From Rhizobium sp. CIAT894 (lineage in GTDB: Bacteria > Pseudomonadota > Alphaproteobacteria > Rhizobiales > Rhizobiaceae): a DNA stretch of 64,000 nucleotides. Each line of letters opens with the position of its first letter. The stretch's first letter is position 1. Location: NCBI RefSeq assembly GCF_000172795.2, contig NZ_CP020951.1:124001-188000 (forward strand), written 5' to 3'. The notes below the pieces were generated by a model, which made no database searches, had not been told where the DNA came from, and saw nothing but the letters and a program-made list of their open reading frames with translations. A program made the position numbers and the translations under genes. Shown in pieces: positions 55,479-62,788 of this stretch.

Positions 55479-56794
55479 GAGGTACAACTTCGATCCGACG
55501 CACGGCTTTCTTATGGCTCGCCGGCTTGATGGCAACCATCGGCGTCATTGCGGCGACAACATCATATTTCCTCGTTCAGAACGAGGCATCGGACTTCCTC
55601 GACAATCAGCTGCGGCAGATCGCAGTTTATGTCGGGGATGCGCGTTCATCGCCAGAAACAAGTGCAGATAACGGTGCACCGCACGATCCCGAAGACGACT
55701 TCGTCATCCAGGTCTGGGATGCGGCCGGTCGGACGTTGCGACAATCGCATCCCGCCGTCGGTATCCCCCGCCAATCAGCGACCGGTTTTACCGACGTTTC
55801 GACCGGCAGTGACAATTGGCGCGTCTACACGCTGGCAGCGCCGGATCGAACTGTTCAGGTTTCCCAAGATATGAGCGTCCGGCAGGAACTGGCGGCCAAT
55901 GCGGCGCTCCAGGCGGCGCTTCCCATCATCGTTCTGATTCCGTTGTCATTGCTGACACTGAGTTGGATCATCGATCGGATCATGGCTCGACTCAATCGCC
56001 TGGCCGTCGCGGTCGCCTCGCGAGACACGACGGTGGACAGCCCCGTTCCGACCGACGACGTGCCCGCCGAAGTCATTCCCTTCGTAAATTCGATCAATCT
56101 GTTGCTCGCCCGGCTCCGCGCACTGCTGGAGAGACAGCGGCGGTTTATTTCTGACGCGGCCCACGAATTGCGCACACCGCTCTCGGCGCTGCAAATTCAA
56201 ATCGACAACCTTCGGCACGACGATCGGGATGGCCGATTTTCCAACCGTTTGACTGAGCTTGAAGCTGGAATCGGCAGAGCCACCAGCCTCGTGAGCAAGC
56301 TCTTGCGCCTCGCGCGCTACGACGCTTACGAGACCGCGCCCGCGCCGCAGCCGGTCGACCTCGTCCAGCTTGCGCTCGACACTGTTGCGCGGCTGACCCC
56401 GCTCGCCGAGAGCCGGGAGATTGACCTCGGCATCACGCGCCGGGACAAGGCTATCATGATCGGTGCGCTGGCCGATTTGGAGATCATCCTTGACAATCTC
56501 GTCGAGAACGCCGTGCGGTACACTCCACCGGGTGGAACCGTCGACGTTGCGGTGGTCGTCGCTGGGCAAGAAACACGAATCGAAATCCGCGACACCGGCC
56601 CCGGTATCGCTGAGGAAGAGATGCCACGCGTCTTTGAACGCTTCTTCAGGGCAAGGCGTGAGGATAGCGAGGGGAGCGGCTTGGGGTTGGCGATCGCAAA
56701 GGCGGCAGCCGAAAGGCAAGGTGTGCGGCTCACACTCGCCATGCGCGACGACGGGCCGGGCCTTGTCGCCAGTGTCATGGTGCGAACTGCCTGA
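55475..56794 (+). CDS. Sensor histidine kinase partner of the response regulator
   Basis: A 439-residue kinase with two membrane helices (about residues 10-35 and 145-170) around a short periplasmic sensor, then HAMP and a dimerisation helix with the phosphorylated His in FISDAAHELRTPLSAL. The catalytic domain has the N box LDNLVENAVRYTPPGG, G1 IRDTGPGI and G2 GSGLGLAIAKAA. The start is a GTG at 55475 overlapping the regulator stop as GTGA; an upstream TTG at 55460 is possible. It ends nine bases before repeat copy B. Confidence 0.92.
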   Translation: MRGTTSIRRTAFLWLAGLMATIGVIAATTSYFLVQNEASDFLDNQLRQIAVYVGDARSSPETSADNGAPHDPEDDFVIQVWDAAGRTLRQSHPAVGIPRQSATGFTDVSTGSDNWRVYTLAAPDRTVQVSQDMSVRQELAANAALQAALPIIVLIPLSLLTLSWIIDRIMARLNRLAVAVASRDTTVDSPVPTDDVPAEVIPFVNSINLLLARLRALLERQRRFISDAAHELRTPLSALQIQIDNLRHDDRDGRFSNRLTELEAGIGRATSLVSKLLRLARYDAYETAPAPQPVDLVQLALDTVARLTPLAESREIDLGITRRDKAIMIGALADLEIILDNLVENAVRYTPPGGTVDVAVVVAGQETRIEIRDTGPGIAEEEMPRVFERFFRARREDSEGSGLGLAIAKAAAERQGVRLTLAMRDDGPGLVASVMVRTA

Positions 56795-56802
56795 GGGCCT
56801 CC

Positions 56803-56978
56803 TGAGAGCAGGGCGGTCGGCATTCGACGGTTCCGAACTGCAGGGTTTGCATTCGGTCCAGTGGAACTTGGACGTGGTGGGCGATGCCGCCGACAGCCCG
56901 ATCACCTCAAGGCTTGGCTCAGCCGACCAGAACGTCATCGGCATCACGCTCAACCGCTCCTTCCAGATCGGCTTTTGA
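56803..56978 (+). pseudogene. mipA remnant with internal deletion (repeat copy B)
   Basis: The first 72 bases match mipA 46292-46363 and the next 104 match 46709-46812, with 345 bases (115 codons) cleanly missing, so the frame is kept (RSAFDGSELQGLHSVQWNLD joined to VVGDAADSPITSRLGSADQN). There is no start codon or signal peptide. It ends at the same stop as mipA, and the following bases 56979-57037 also match copy A. Its end overlaps the convergent cfa. Confidence 0.9.
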
Positions 56979-58256
56979 ACTTTGCGCCGCCGCTTTCTCA
57001 TGTTGGCCGATATAGTCCCGCGTCACGGGAATGACGTCGTTGCGCTTGCTGAGCTGGATCTGGAAAACCACCAGATCTTCGTAGCGGAAGGCGGCTTCGG
57101 CGCTGGCAAGGTAGAATTCCCACATGCGGCAGAAGCGTTCGTCGTAAAGGGCGGCAGCCTCCTGCCGGCGCGCCAGGAAGCGCTTCCGCCAATGTGCCAG
57201 CGTCCAGGCATAGTGCAGGCGCAGGACCTCGATATCGGCAACCGCAAGACCGGCTTTTTCAATTTCGGGAAGGATTTCCGACAGCGCGGGAATGTAGCCG
57301 CCGGGAAAGATATATTTGTCGAGCCAAGGCGTGGTGAAGCCGGGTGTCGCCGAACAGCCGATCGTGTGCAAAACCATGATGCCGTCATCTTCCAGCAGGT
57401 CCGCACATTTCTCGAAGAAGGCGCGGTAGGATGCGAGGCCGACATGCTCGAACATGCCGACCGACACGATCCGGTCGAACCGTCCGCTCAGGCTGCGATA
57501 ATCCTGCAGGGCAAACTGGATGCCCGCCTCCACCCGCTCTTGTTCGGCAAGCCGCTTCTGGGCGTAACCATGCTGCTCCTGCGACAGGGTGATGCCGAGC
57601 ACATGCCCGCCCTGCACATGCCTCGCCATGTGCAGAGCGAGCCCACCCCAGCCGCAACCGATGTCGAGCACGCTCTTGCCGGGCCCAAGCTGCAATTTCG
57701 CGGCGAGATGCCGCTTCTTGGCGTGTTGCGCCGCATCGAGCGATTGGTCGGGGCTCTCGAAATAGGCGCAGGAATATTGCCGGTCCGCGTCGAGGAAGAG
57801 TTCGTAGAGCCGGCCATCGAGATCGTAATGGTGGGCGACATTGGCTTTGGAGCGGGCCGGAAGATTGCGATGGCGGAAGATGCGCAGCCATGTGCGGGCA
57901 CGATCGATCACCCTGGCGATGAGCGGATGCTTGGCGTTCTGCGCCTCACGCAGCATCATCGCCAGAAAGTCGTGGAGCGAGCCCCGTTCGATGAGAAAGC
58001 GGCGATCCATATAGAGTTCGCCGAGCCGCAGATCGGCATCGATGAGGAATGCCCATTGCGCCGCAAGATCGGCAAAGCTGACATGTATCTGCTCTCCGGA
58101 CCCGTCGCCGAAGGAGAGCTGCTGCCCATTGGATGTTGTGACGTTGAGATAGCCGCGGGTGACGATGCGCGCGAGCGCACGCTCCAGAACCCGATTGCTG
58201 AACGCCGATGCAGTGCCCTTCGCATGACGGAGGATGAAATTCTGGGTTGGCTGCAT
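56919..58256 (-). CDS. cfa: Cyclopropane-fatty-acyl-phospholipid synthase
   Basis: A 445-residue synthase. The N-terminal domain is followed by the SAM fold with VLDIGCGWGGLALHMARHVQ (about residue 205), GITLSQEQHGYAQKRL and the motif YSCAYFESPDQSLDAAQ before it. Further family motifs are FDRIVSVGMFEHVG and YIFPGGYIPALSEI. It adds a methylene bridge to unsaturated phospholipid chains. The last 20 or so codons are read from the antisense of the mipA remnant. The ATG at 58256 overlaps the preceding stop as TGATG. It is the last gene of the leftward lipid operon. Confidence 0.92.
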   Translation of the reverse strand: MQPTQNFILRHAKGTASAFSNRVLERALARIVTRGYLNVTTSNGQQLSFGDGSGEQIHVSFADLAAQWAFLIDADLRLGELYMDRRFLIERGSLHDFLAMMLREAQNAKHPLIARVIDRARTWLRIFRHRNLPARSKANVAHHYDLDGRLYELFLDADRQYSCAYFESPDQSLDAAQHAKKRHLAAKLQLGPGKSVLDIGCGWGGLALHMARHVQGGHVLGITLSQEQHGYAQKRLAEQERVEAGIQFALQDYRSLSGRFDRIVSVGMFEHVGLASYRAFFEKCADLLEDDGIMVLHTIGCSATPGFTTPWLDKYIFPGGYIPALSEILPEIEKAGLAVADIEVLRLHYAWTLAHWRKRFLARRQEAAALYDERFCRMWEFYLASAEAAFRYEDLVVFQIQLSKRNDVIPVTRDYIGQHEKAAAQSSKADLEGAVERDADDVLVG

Positions 58257-58684
58257 CACCGATCCTTGCTGACATGGGCGTGCGGCAGGATCGGTCCAAC
58301 ATCATTGCCGGTGACGGAGCCCGTTTTTTCCGATGCGCCGGCGATCAGCCAGACACCGGCGAGGATCAGACCGCTGCCGACGATCTGAAGGCTGACGATC
58401 GGTTCGCCGAAAGCGAACCAGCCGGTGGCAATGATCAGCACGTAGCTGATGCCGGAAAGCGGAAAGGCCTTGCTGAGGTCGAGTTCGGCGAGCACCGTCA
58501 TCCAGATGAAGAAGCAGACGATCTCGACGACGACGGCTGCCAGGATCCAGTGCGAGATCAGCGCATCTTTAAGCCAGGTCGTCCCCTCGGCATTGCCGAG
58601 CTGCGTCGCGCCAAGCTTGGTGAAGATCTGGAACAGCGTGTTGAGGACAGGCACGGCAAGCCATGTCAGGCGCATCGACGTCAT
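58256..58684 (-). CDS. Small multidrug-resistance/EamA-type membrane protein (larger of two)
   Basis: A 142-residue protein with four membrane segments in the EamA/SMR half-transporter pattern: IVCFFIWMTVLAELDLSKAF, then PLSGISYVLIIATGWFAFGE and VGSGLILAGVWLIAG. The second small transporter of the operon is at 61481; pairs of this size form heterodimeric lipid flippases such as ArnE/ArnF. A role in moving a lipid intermediate is inferred. It overlaps both neighbours. Confidence 0.82.
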   Translation of the reverse strand: MTSMRLTWLAVPVLNTLFQIFTKLGATQLGNAEGTTWLKDALISHWILAAVVVEIVCFFIWMTVLAELDLSKAFPLSGISYVLIIATGWFAFGEPIVSLQIVGSGLILAGVWLIAGASEKTGSVTGNDVGPILPHAHVSKDR

Positions 58685-59826
58685 CACTTGGCCTCGTCCT
58701 GCGAAAAGAGCGGGGAGACCAGCCGCAACAGCGCCTGCAGCAGCCGATTGCGGTGGCGGAAGAACATGGTGTTTGCCGTAAGCTGACTGCCGAGCCGGAC
58801 CTTGTTTTCATAATAGGCCTGGCCGCTCTGGTAGCGGCGAAGGCCATGATCGAGGCAATAGCGCAGATTGGTGAACCAGCTGAGGAAATAGAGGTTGTAG
58901 GGCCGTCCTCGCTCGCCGTCCATGCAGAAGAACTTGTCGATCGCAAGCTGCTCGTCGTGGACGATCAGGTTGGCGGCGAGCAGCTCGTCGCCGACGAAAT
59001 AAAGCGCGCAGAACGAGCGGCCCGCCATATGGGTGAGGATGCCTTCAAAATAGGCCGGGGTCAGCTCCTCGAACTGCCATTCGCTGCGATTGCGCGTGTC
59101 GTGATAGAGCGCCATCACCCGGGGAAGCAGATCGCCGATCTCTGTTCTGATTTCGACCCTGACGGCGTCGAAGGATTTCAGCTTGCGCCGCATGTCCTTT
59201 CGGGTGCCTGCCGACAGCCGGGCCATATAGTCGTCGATGGTCTCGAAATCGATATCGAGCCAGGCGGACGGCAGGCCGCCGATGGCGGCATAACGGCGTT
59301 TTGAAAACAGCGCGCCGAATTCGGCGACAACCGGTGCCGGAATGTCCTTGATCCCCATCAGCGTGCAGCCCTCTTCGGCCGCAAGCGTCTCGAAGGCCGT
59401 GAGCAATTGTCCAAACAGCGCCTCGCGGCGCTCCTCCGGCACGTCGGCATGAAAGCCTATCGCGCCGGTTTCGGTGCAGGGCGAACCAAGGCAGGCAAGC
59501 CGCAGAACGAGAAAGCCCGATGCATGCTGCCGCACGCGCCGTATCAGCCGGCGCGGCATGCCCTCTTCCAGCGTGGTATCCAATGGATAAGGGCACAGGA
59601 ACGCCGGCATGGCGGCGCTGATTTTTCCGTCTTCCACGATCGTGAGGTAGCGCCACTCGAAGTCGCCGATGCCGGCGTCTTCTATCGCCAGCAGGCAATC
59701 ATAGTCCTCGACATGGCCGCGGAAGCAGGCATTCCACGCCTCGCGGCCGATGGCGCGGATCGTGTCGTAGACTTGCGTGACGGGATCGGCGCGGGGAAAG
59801 GGACGTTTATGCGCGAATTGCAGCAT
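58684..59826 (-). CDS. GNAT-superfamily acyltransferase (FemAB/BioF2-like)
   Basis: A 380-residue protein of the double-GNAT type. The C-terminal GNAT fold is recognisable from DDYMARLSAGTRKDMRRKLK, FCALYFVGDELLAANLIVHD and YNLYFLSWFTNLRYCLDHGL with RRYQSGQAYYENKVRLGSQL. Such enzymes transfer acyl or aminoacyl groups to amines. In this operon it is the best candidate for joining an acyl chain to an amine made by the aminotransferase and ureohydrolase. Its ATG overlaps the hydrolase end by 20 bases. Confidence 0.78.
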   Translation of the reverse strand: MLQFAHKRPFPRADPVTQVYDTIRAIGREAWNACFRGHVEDYDCLLAIEDAGIGDFEWRYLTIVEDGKISAAMPAFLCPYPLDTTLEEGMPRRLIRRVRQHASGFLVLRLACLGSPCTETGAIGFHADVPEERREALFGQLLTAFETLAAEEGCTLMGIKDIPAPVVAEFGALFSKRRYAAIGGLPSAWLDIDFETIDDYMARLSAGTRKDMRRKLKSFDAVRVEIRTEIGDLLPRVMALYHDTRNRSEWQFEELTPAYFEGILTHMAGRSFCALYFVGDELLAANLIVHDEQLAIDKFFCMDGERGRPYNLYFLSWFTNLRYCLDHGLRRYQSGQAYYENKVRLGSQLTANTMFFRHRNRLLQALLRLVSPLFSQDEAK

Positions 59827-60622
59827 GGCTTGCCTCGAAAAAATCCGCCGTGAAAGCCGCGACCTGCCGATGCTGGCGATCGAGATGGATCATGTGGTAG
59901 CTGTCCTTGATCCATCTGAGTTCATGCGGCCCGCCAATATGCTCTGAGATGTAGAGGGCATGTCTGGGATTGCTCAGATCGTCTTCTTCCGCATGCAGGA
60001 TCAGCGTCGGTGTCTGGATCTGCGGCAGGGTTCCGCGAAGCGCCTTGCCGAGCCGGTGCATTTCGACGATGCCGCGGCCGGGGAATTTCTCGAGCATGCC
60101 TTCGCCTGCCATGCCTTCGACCATGCGCCGCATCCGCTCGTCCTTGATGCCGAGGGAGTCATTCTCCCTGAAATTGAGACGATCGAGGAAAGGGATGCGC
60201 GACAACCATCCGATATGCGGCGACAGCAGCGTATAGTGCCTGGGAACATCCCAGCCGTCATAGTGGAAGCAGGGCGAATAGATGGCGACCGCCTTGATCA
60301 GATCCGGCCGCTGCTCGGCCGCCAGCAGTGACAGCTTGCCGCCAACGCAGATGCCGGCCGCAAATATCTCCTGCGTTCGCTCGGCCAGGAATTCGCAGGC
60401 CTGCAGCACGCTTTTCAGCCAGTCCTCCCAATGCGTCCGGCGCAATGTCCTGATATCCTCTCCATGACCGGCCAGCAGTGGCGCATGAACGCTGTAGCCG
60501 CGACGGTTCAGCTGGCGGGCGACAAGCTTCATCTCGGCCGGCGCTCCGGTCAGACCATGGATCAGCAGCACACCTTTGCCATTCGTGCCTTCCAGGAAGA
60601 AACTCAATTCCTCAGACCTCAT
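59807..60622 (-). CDS. Alpha/beta hydrolase with a cysteine nucleophile
   Basis: A 271-residue alpha/beta hydrolase with the oxyanion motif LLIHGLTGAPAEM near residue 20. The nucleophile elbow reads AAGICVGGKLSLLA, with Cys where Ser is usual, as in dienelactone hydrolases. The acid is likely in HAEEDDLSNP and the His in SYHMIHLDRQ. It could act as a thioesterase or acyl transferase on lipid intermediates. The ATG at 60622 is used, 11 bases inside the desaturase gene. Confidence 0.85.
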   Translation of the reverse strand: MRSEELSFFLEGTNGKGVLLIHGLTGAPAEMKLVARQLNRRGYSVHAPLLAGHGEDIRTLRRTHWEDWLKSVLQACEFLAERTQEIFAAGICVGGKLSLLAAEQRPDLIKAVAIYSPCFHYDGWDVPRHYTLLSPHIGWLSRIPFLDRLNFRENDSLGIKDERMRRMVEGMAGEGMLEKFPGRGIVEMHRLGKALRGTLPQIQTPTLILHAEEDDLSNPRHALYISEHIGGPHELRWIKDSYHMIHLDRQHRQVAAFTADFFEASHAAIRA

Positions 60623-61484
60623 GCCGAAGCTCCGCTTCGCGGTTTTCCGGGGCCATGAAGCCGAACGCATGGCAGGTGCTGATCACGTGCGTGCCAGCCC
60701 TTTCCTGCTCGTCCTTGATCTGCTCGTGCAGGGCCGAGAGTTTCGTCCAGTGGGTGCGCGGCCGGTAATGATGTTCGGCATGATAGCCATTGCCGAACCA
60801 CAGCCAGTTATAGAAGGGCTTGTGGCTGCTCACGCCCCAGGCAATCGGTTCGTCCGGATCGCCGTGAAGATGCTCGTAATAGCCGTTGAGCGACGACAGG
60901 CAGTTGCCGGCATAATAGAAGGGAACGAAGAACAGGACGGCCTTCCAGTCGTAGATCAGCGCAATCGCCGCCAGGCCGAGAAAGGCCAGCAGCTCGAAAC
61001 GGCCCCAGGCGGCATCGAAGGGACGCCGCTTGGCAATGGCCTGGTGGATATCGCCGAGACTGTCGCGGAAGAAGCTCTTCAGCGTATAGGACCAGACGTT
61101 TTCCGGCTCGCCGTTCCGGCCATGGCGATAGATCGACAGAAGATCGATCGTCTCGCCCTTCTCGTCCGGCCGGTCACTGTTGCCGGAGTGATGGCGCATA
61201 TGCACCCAGTGGTAATAGGTCTGGGAAAAGCCGATCGCCACCGACTCCAGCAGGCTGAAGGCGTAATTCATCCAGTGCGGCTTGAAATAGGGGGTGTGGA
61301 TGAAATTATGCGAGATGCTGTTGATGTTCCAGGATATCGACACGGCATAGAGGCAGCCGAGGATCAACGAGGCCCAGAGCGGCCGGCTCTGGAAGCCGAC
61401 GATCAGGTAGACGTCGAAAACGAGATGCGCCACGGCGGCAAGCACGGGGGCGGCATCCCACCTGGTATGAGCAAAGATTTTCAT
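60612..61484 (-). CDS. Membrane fatty-acid desaturase
   Basis: A 290-residue di-iron membrane desaturase with all three histidine boxes: SISHNFIHTP (about residue 58), WVHMRHHSGN (about 95) and GYHAEHHYRP (about 245). There are about four membrane segments. It inserts a double bond, or a hydroxyl group, in an acyl chain. The ATG at 61484 overlaps the small transporter stop as ATGA. In combination with cfa it would make unsaturated then cyclopropanated chains. Confidence 0.9.
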   Translation of the reverse strand: MKIFAHTRWDAAPVLAAVAHLVFDVYLIVGFQSRPLWASLILGCLYAVSISWNINSISHNFIHTPYFKPHWMNYAFSLLESVAIGFSQTYYHWVHMRHHSGNSDRPDEKGETIDLLSIYRHGRNGEPENVWSYTLKSFFRDSLGDIHQAIAKRRPFDAAWGRFELLAFLGLAAIALIYDWKAVLFFVPFYYAGNCLSSLNGYYEHLHGDPDEPIAWGVSSHKPFYNWLWFGNGYHAEHHYRPRTHWTKLSALHEQIKDEQERAGTHVISTCHAFGFMAPENREAELRHEV

Positions 61485-61834
61485 AGTCCGGTTGCTCCGA
61501 CACAGGCCACGCCGGCGGTAACAAGAAACACGCCCGTCGCGTGACGAAGGTTGATATTTTCCCTGAAGATGACGGCGCCGGCGACGACGGTCGCCACATA
61601 GCTCAGCGCCATCAGCGGGAAGGCGATGGTGAGCGGCACGCTGGCAAGCACGGCCGTCCAGGCAAGCAGTTCGATGGCCCAGAAGACGATGCCGAGCCAG
61701 GTCAGCGGTTTGGTGAGCGTCGCCAGCACGGGGCTGTCGCTGGCAGCCTGCTTGAAGCAGACCTCGCGCGCCGTTTCCGCCAGCACGCAGAAAAGGATCA
61801 GGCCGAGCATCGGCAATCGGAGGCTGCCGTTCAT
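61481..61834 (-). CDS. Small EamA/SMR-type membrane protein (smaller of two)
   Basis: A 117-residue protein with four membrane segments. ETAREVCFKQAAS after the first helix and AIELLAWTAVLASVPLTIAF with PLMALSYVATVVAGAVIFRE follow the EmrE/ArnE half-transporter pattern. It is the likely heterodimer partner of the 58256 product. It overlaps both neighbours by four bases. Confidence 0.82.
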   Translation of the reverse strand: MNGSLRLPMLGLILFCVLAETAREVCFKQAASDSPVLATLTKPLTWLGIVFWAIELLAWTAVLASVPLTIAFPLMALSYVATVVAGAVIFRENINLRHATGVFLVTAGVACVGATGL

Positions 61835-62784
61835 CCCATCGATTCCGCCAGGACTTCCAGCAATGCGTGATTTGCAGCGCTGTTGATGTTTCGCACGGCA
61901 TCGGCCGCCTGCCGCAGACGTGGTTGATCGATGAAGATTTCGGCCTGCTTCAGCAGGCGGGTCGTGAAGCCGCCGGCATAGCTCGGCACCGAATAGTCGC
62001 CGATGACATCGGCGCCGATGATGCGATGGCGGCTGCCGATCTCGCTGATCAGCGCCATCAGGTAGGGCAGCCGCATGCGCCCCTGATCCCAGTTGGTCAC
62101 GGCGTCATCGGCGGCGAGTACGTCCTTGTCGACTGTGACATAGACTGCTTCGGTGCCGATGCGGCTGAGGATCCGGTCGATGAAATTGTCCTCGCCGATC
62201 GCGGAGATGGAATTCCAGTGCAAGGCGCCCTTGTCCTGGCGGTAGCTCGGGCCGTTGCCATAATCGGCTTTCACGCGGCTCGGCGGATGTTCGTAAGGAT
62301 AAAGTTCGAGCTTGCCTTGCTGCAGCCAGCCGAGATTGGCGCCCTTGCGCTCGGGATTGCGCAGGTCGTGGCTGCAGACTCCGATGGTGACGACCCTCTC
62401 GATATTGGGGTTTGAAAGCGCGCTGTTGACCCATGAGCCGCAATGCATTCCGCCCTCGAAATTCACCCAGTCGGGGTGATTGTCGAAATGGACGAGCGTG
62501 GTCGAAACCGGGCATCGTTCGAGAGCGGCATCGAGCAGCAGGGCGGTCACATGGTGGAAATCGCCCGAGCCCATGAAGGCAAGCTGCGGTCCTCTGCTGC
62601 GCGGCGGCAGCGATCTGGCTATGTCCCGGCTGAGTTCGGCAAGCATCTTCTGCCTGCCCCACAGTCTGATCGCCTTGCCGCTCAACTTGTCGACATGGTG
62701 GCACGCGCCCGCAAGCGTGCAGGCGCGCACGAAGTCCGGCTGCAACTCCAAAGCATCGTCGAGATGAAGGAGGAGAAGCTGCAC
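61831..62784 (-). CDS. Ureohydrolase-fold (arginase/agmatinase-like) enzyme
   Basis: A 317-residue divergent member of the arginase family. Metal-binding motifs are kept in altered form: FMGSGDFHHVTALLL (canonical GGDH), VHFDNHPDWVNFEGG (canonical DAHxD) and VYVTVDKDVLAADDA (canonical DxDxxDP). Family enzymes hydrolyse guanidino compounds to amines and urea, but the changes and length suggest another substrate. The start is a GTG at 62784, four bases past the aminotransferase stop. Confidence 0.82.
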   Translation of the reverse strand: MQLLLLHLDDALELQPDFVRACTLAGACHHVDKLSGKAIRLWGRQKMLAELSRDIARSLPPRSRGPQLAFMGSGDFHHVTALLLDAALERCPVSTTLVHFDNHPDWVNFEGGMHCGSWVNSALSNPNIERVVTIGVCSHDLRNPERKGANLGWLQQGKLELYPYEHPPSRVKADYGNGPSYRQDKGALHWNSISAIGEDNFIDRILSRIGTEAVYVTVDKDVLAADDAVTNWDQGRMRLPYLMALISEIGSRHRIIGADVIGDYSVPSYAGGFTTRLLKQAEIFIDQPRLRQAADAVRNINSAANHALLEVLAESMG

Positions 62785-62788
62785 TATC

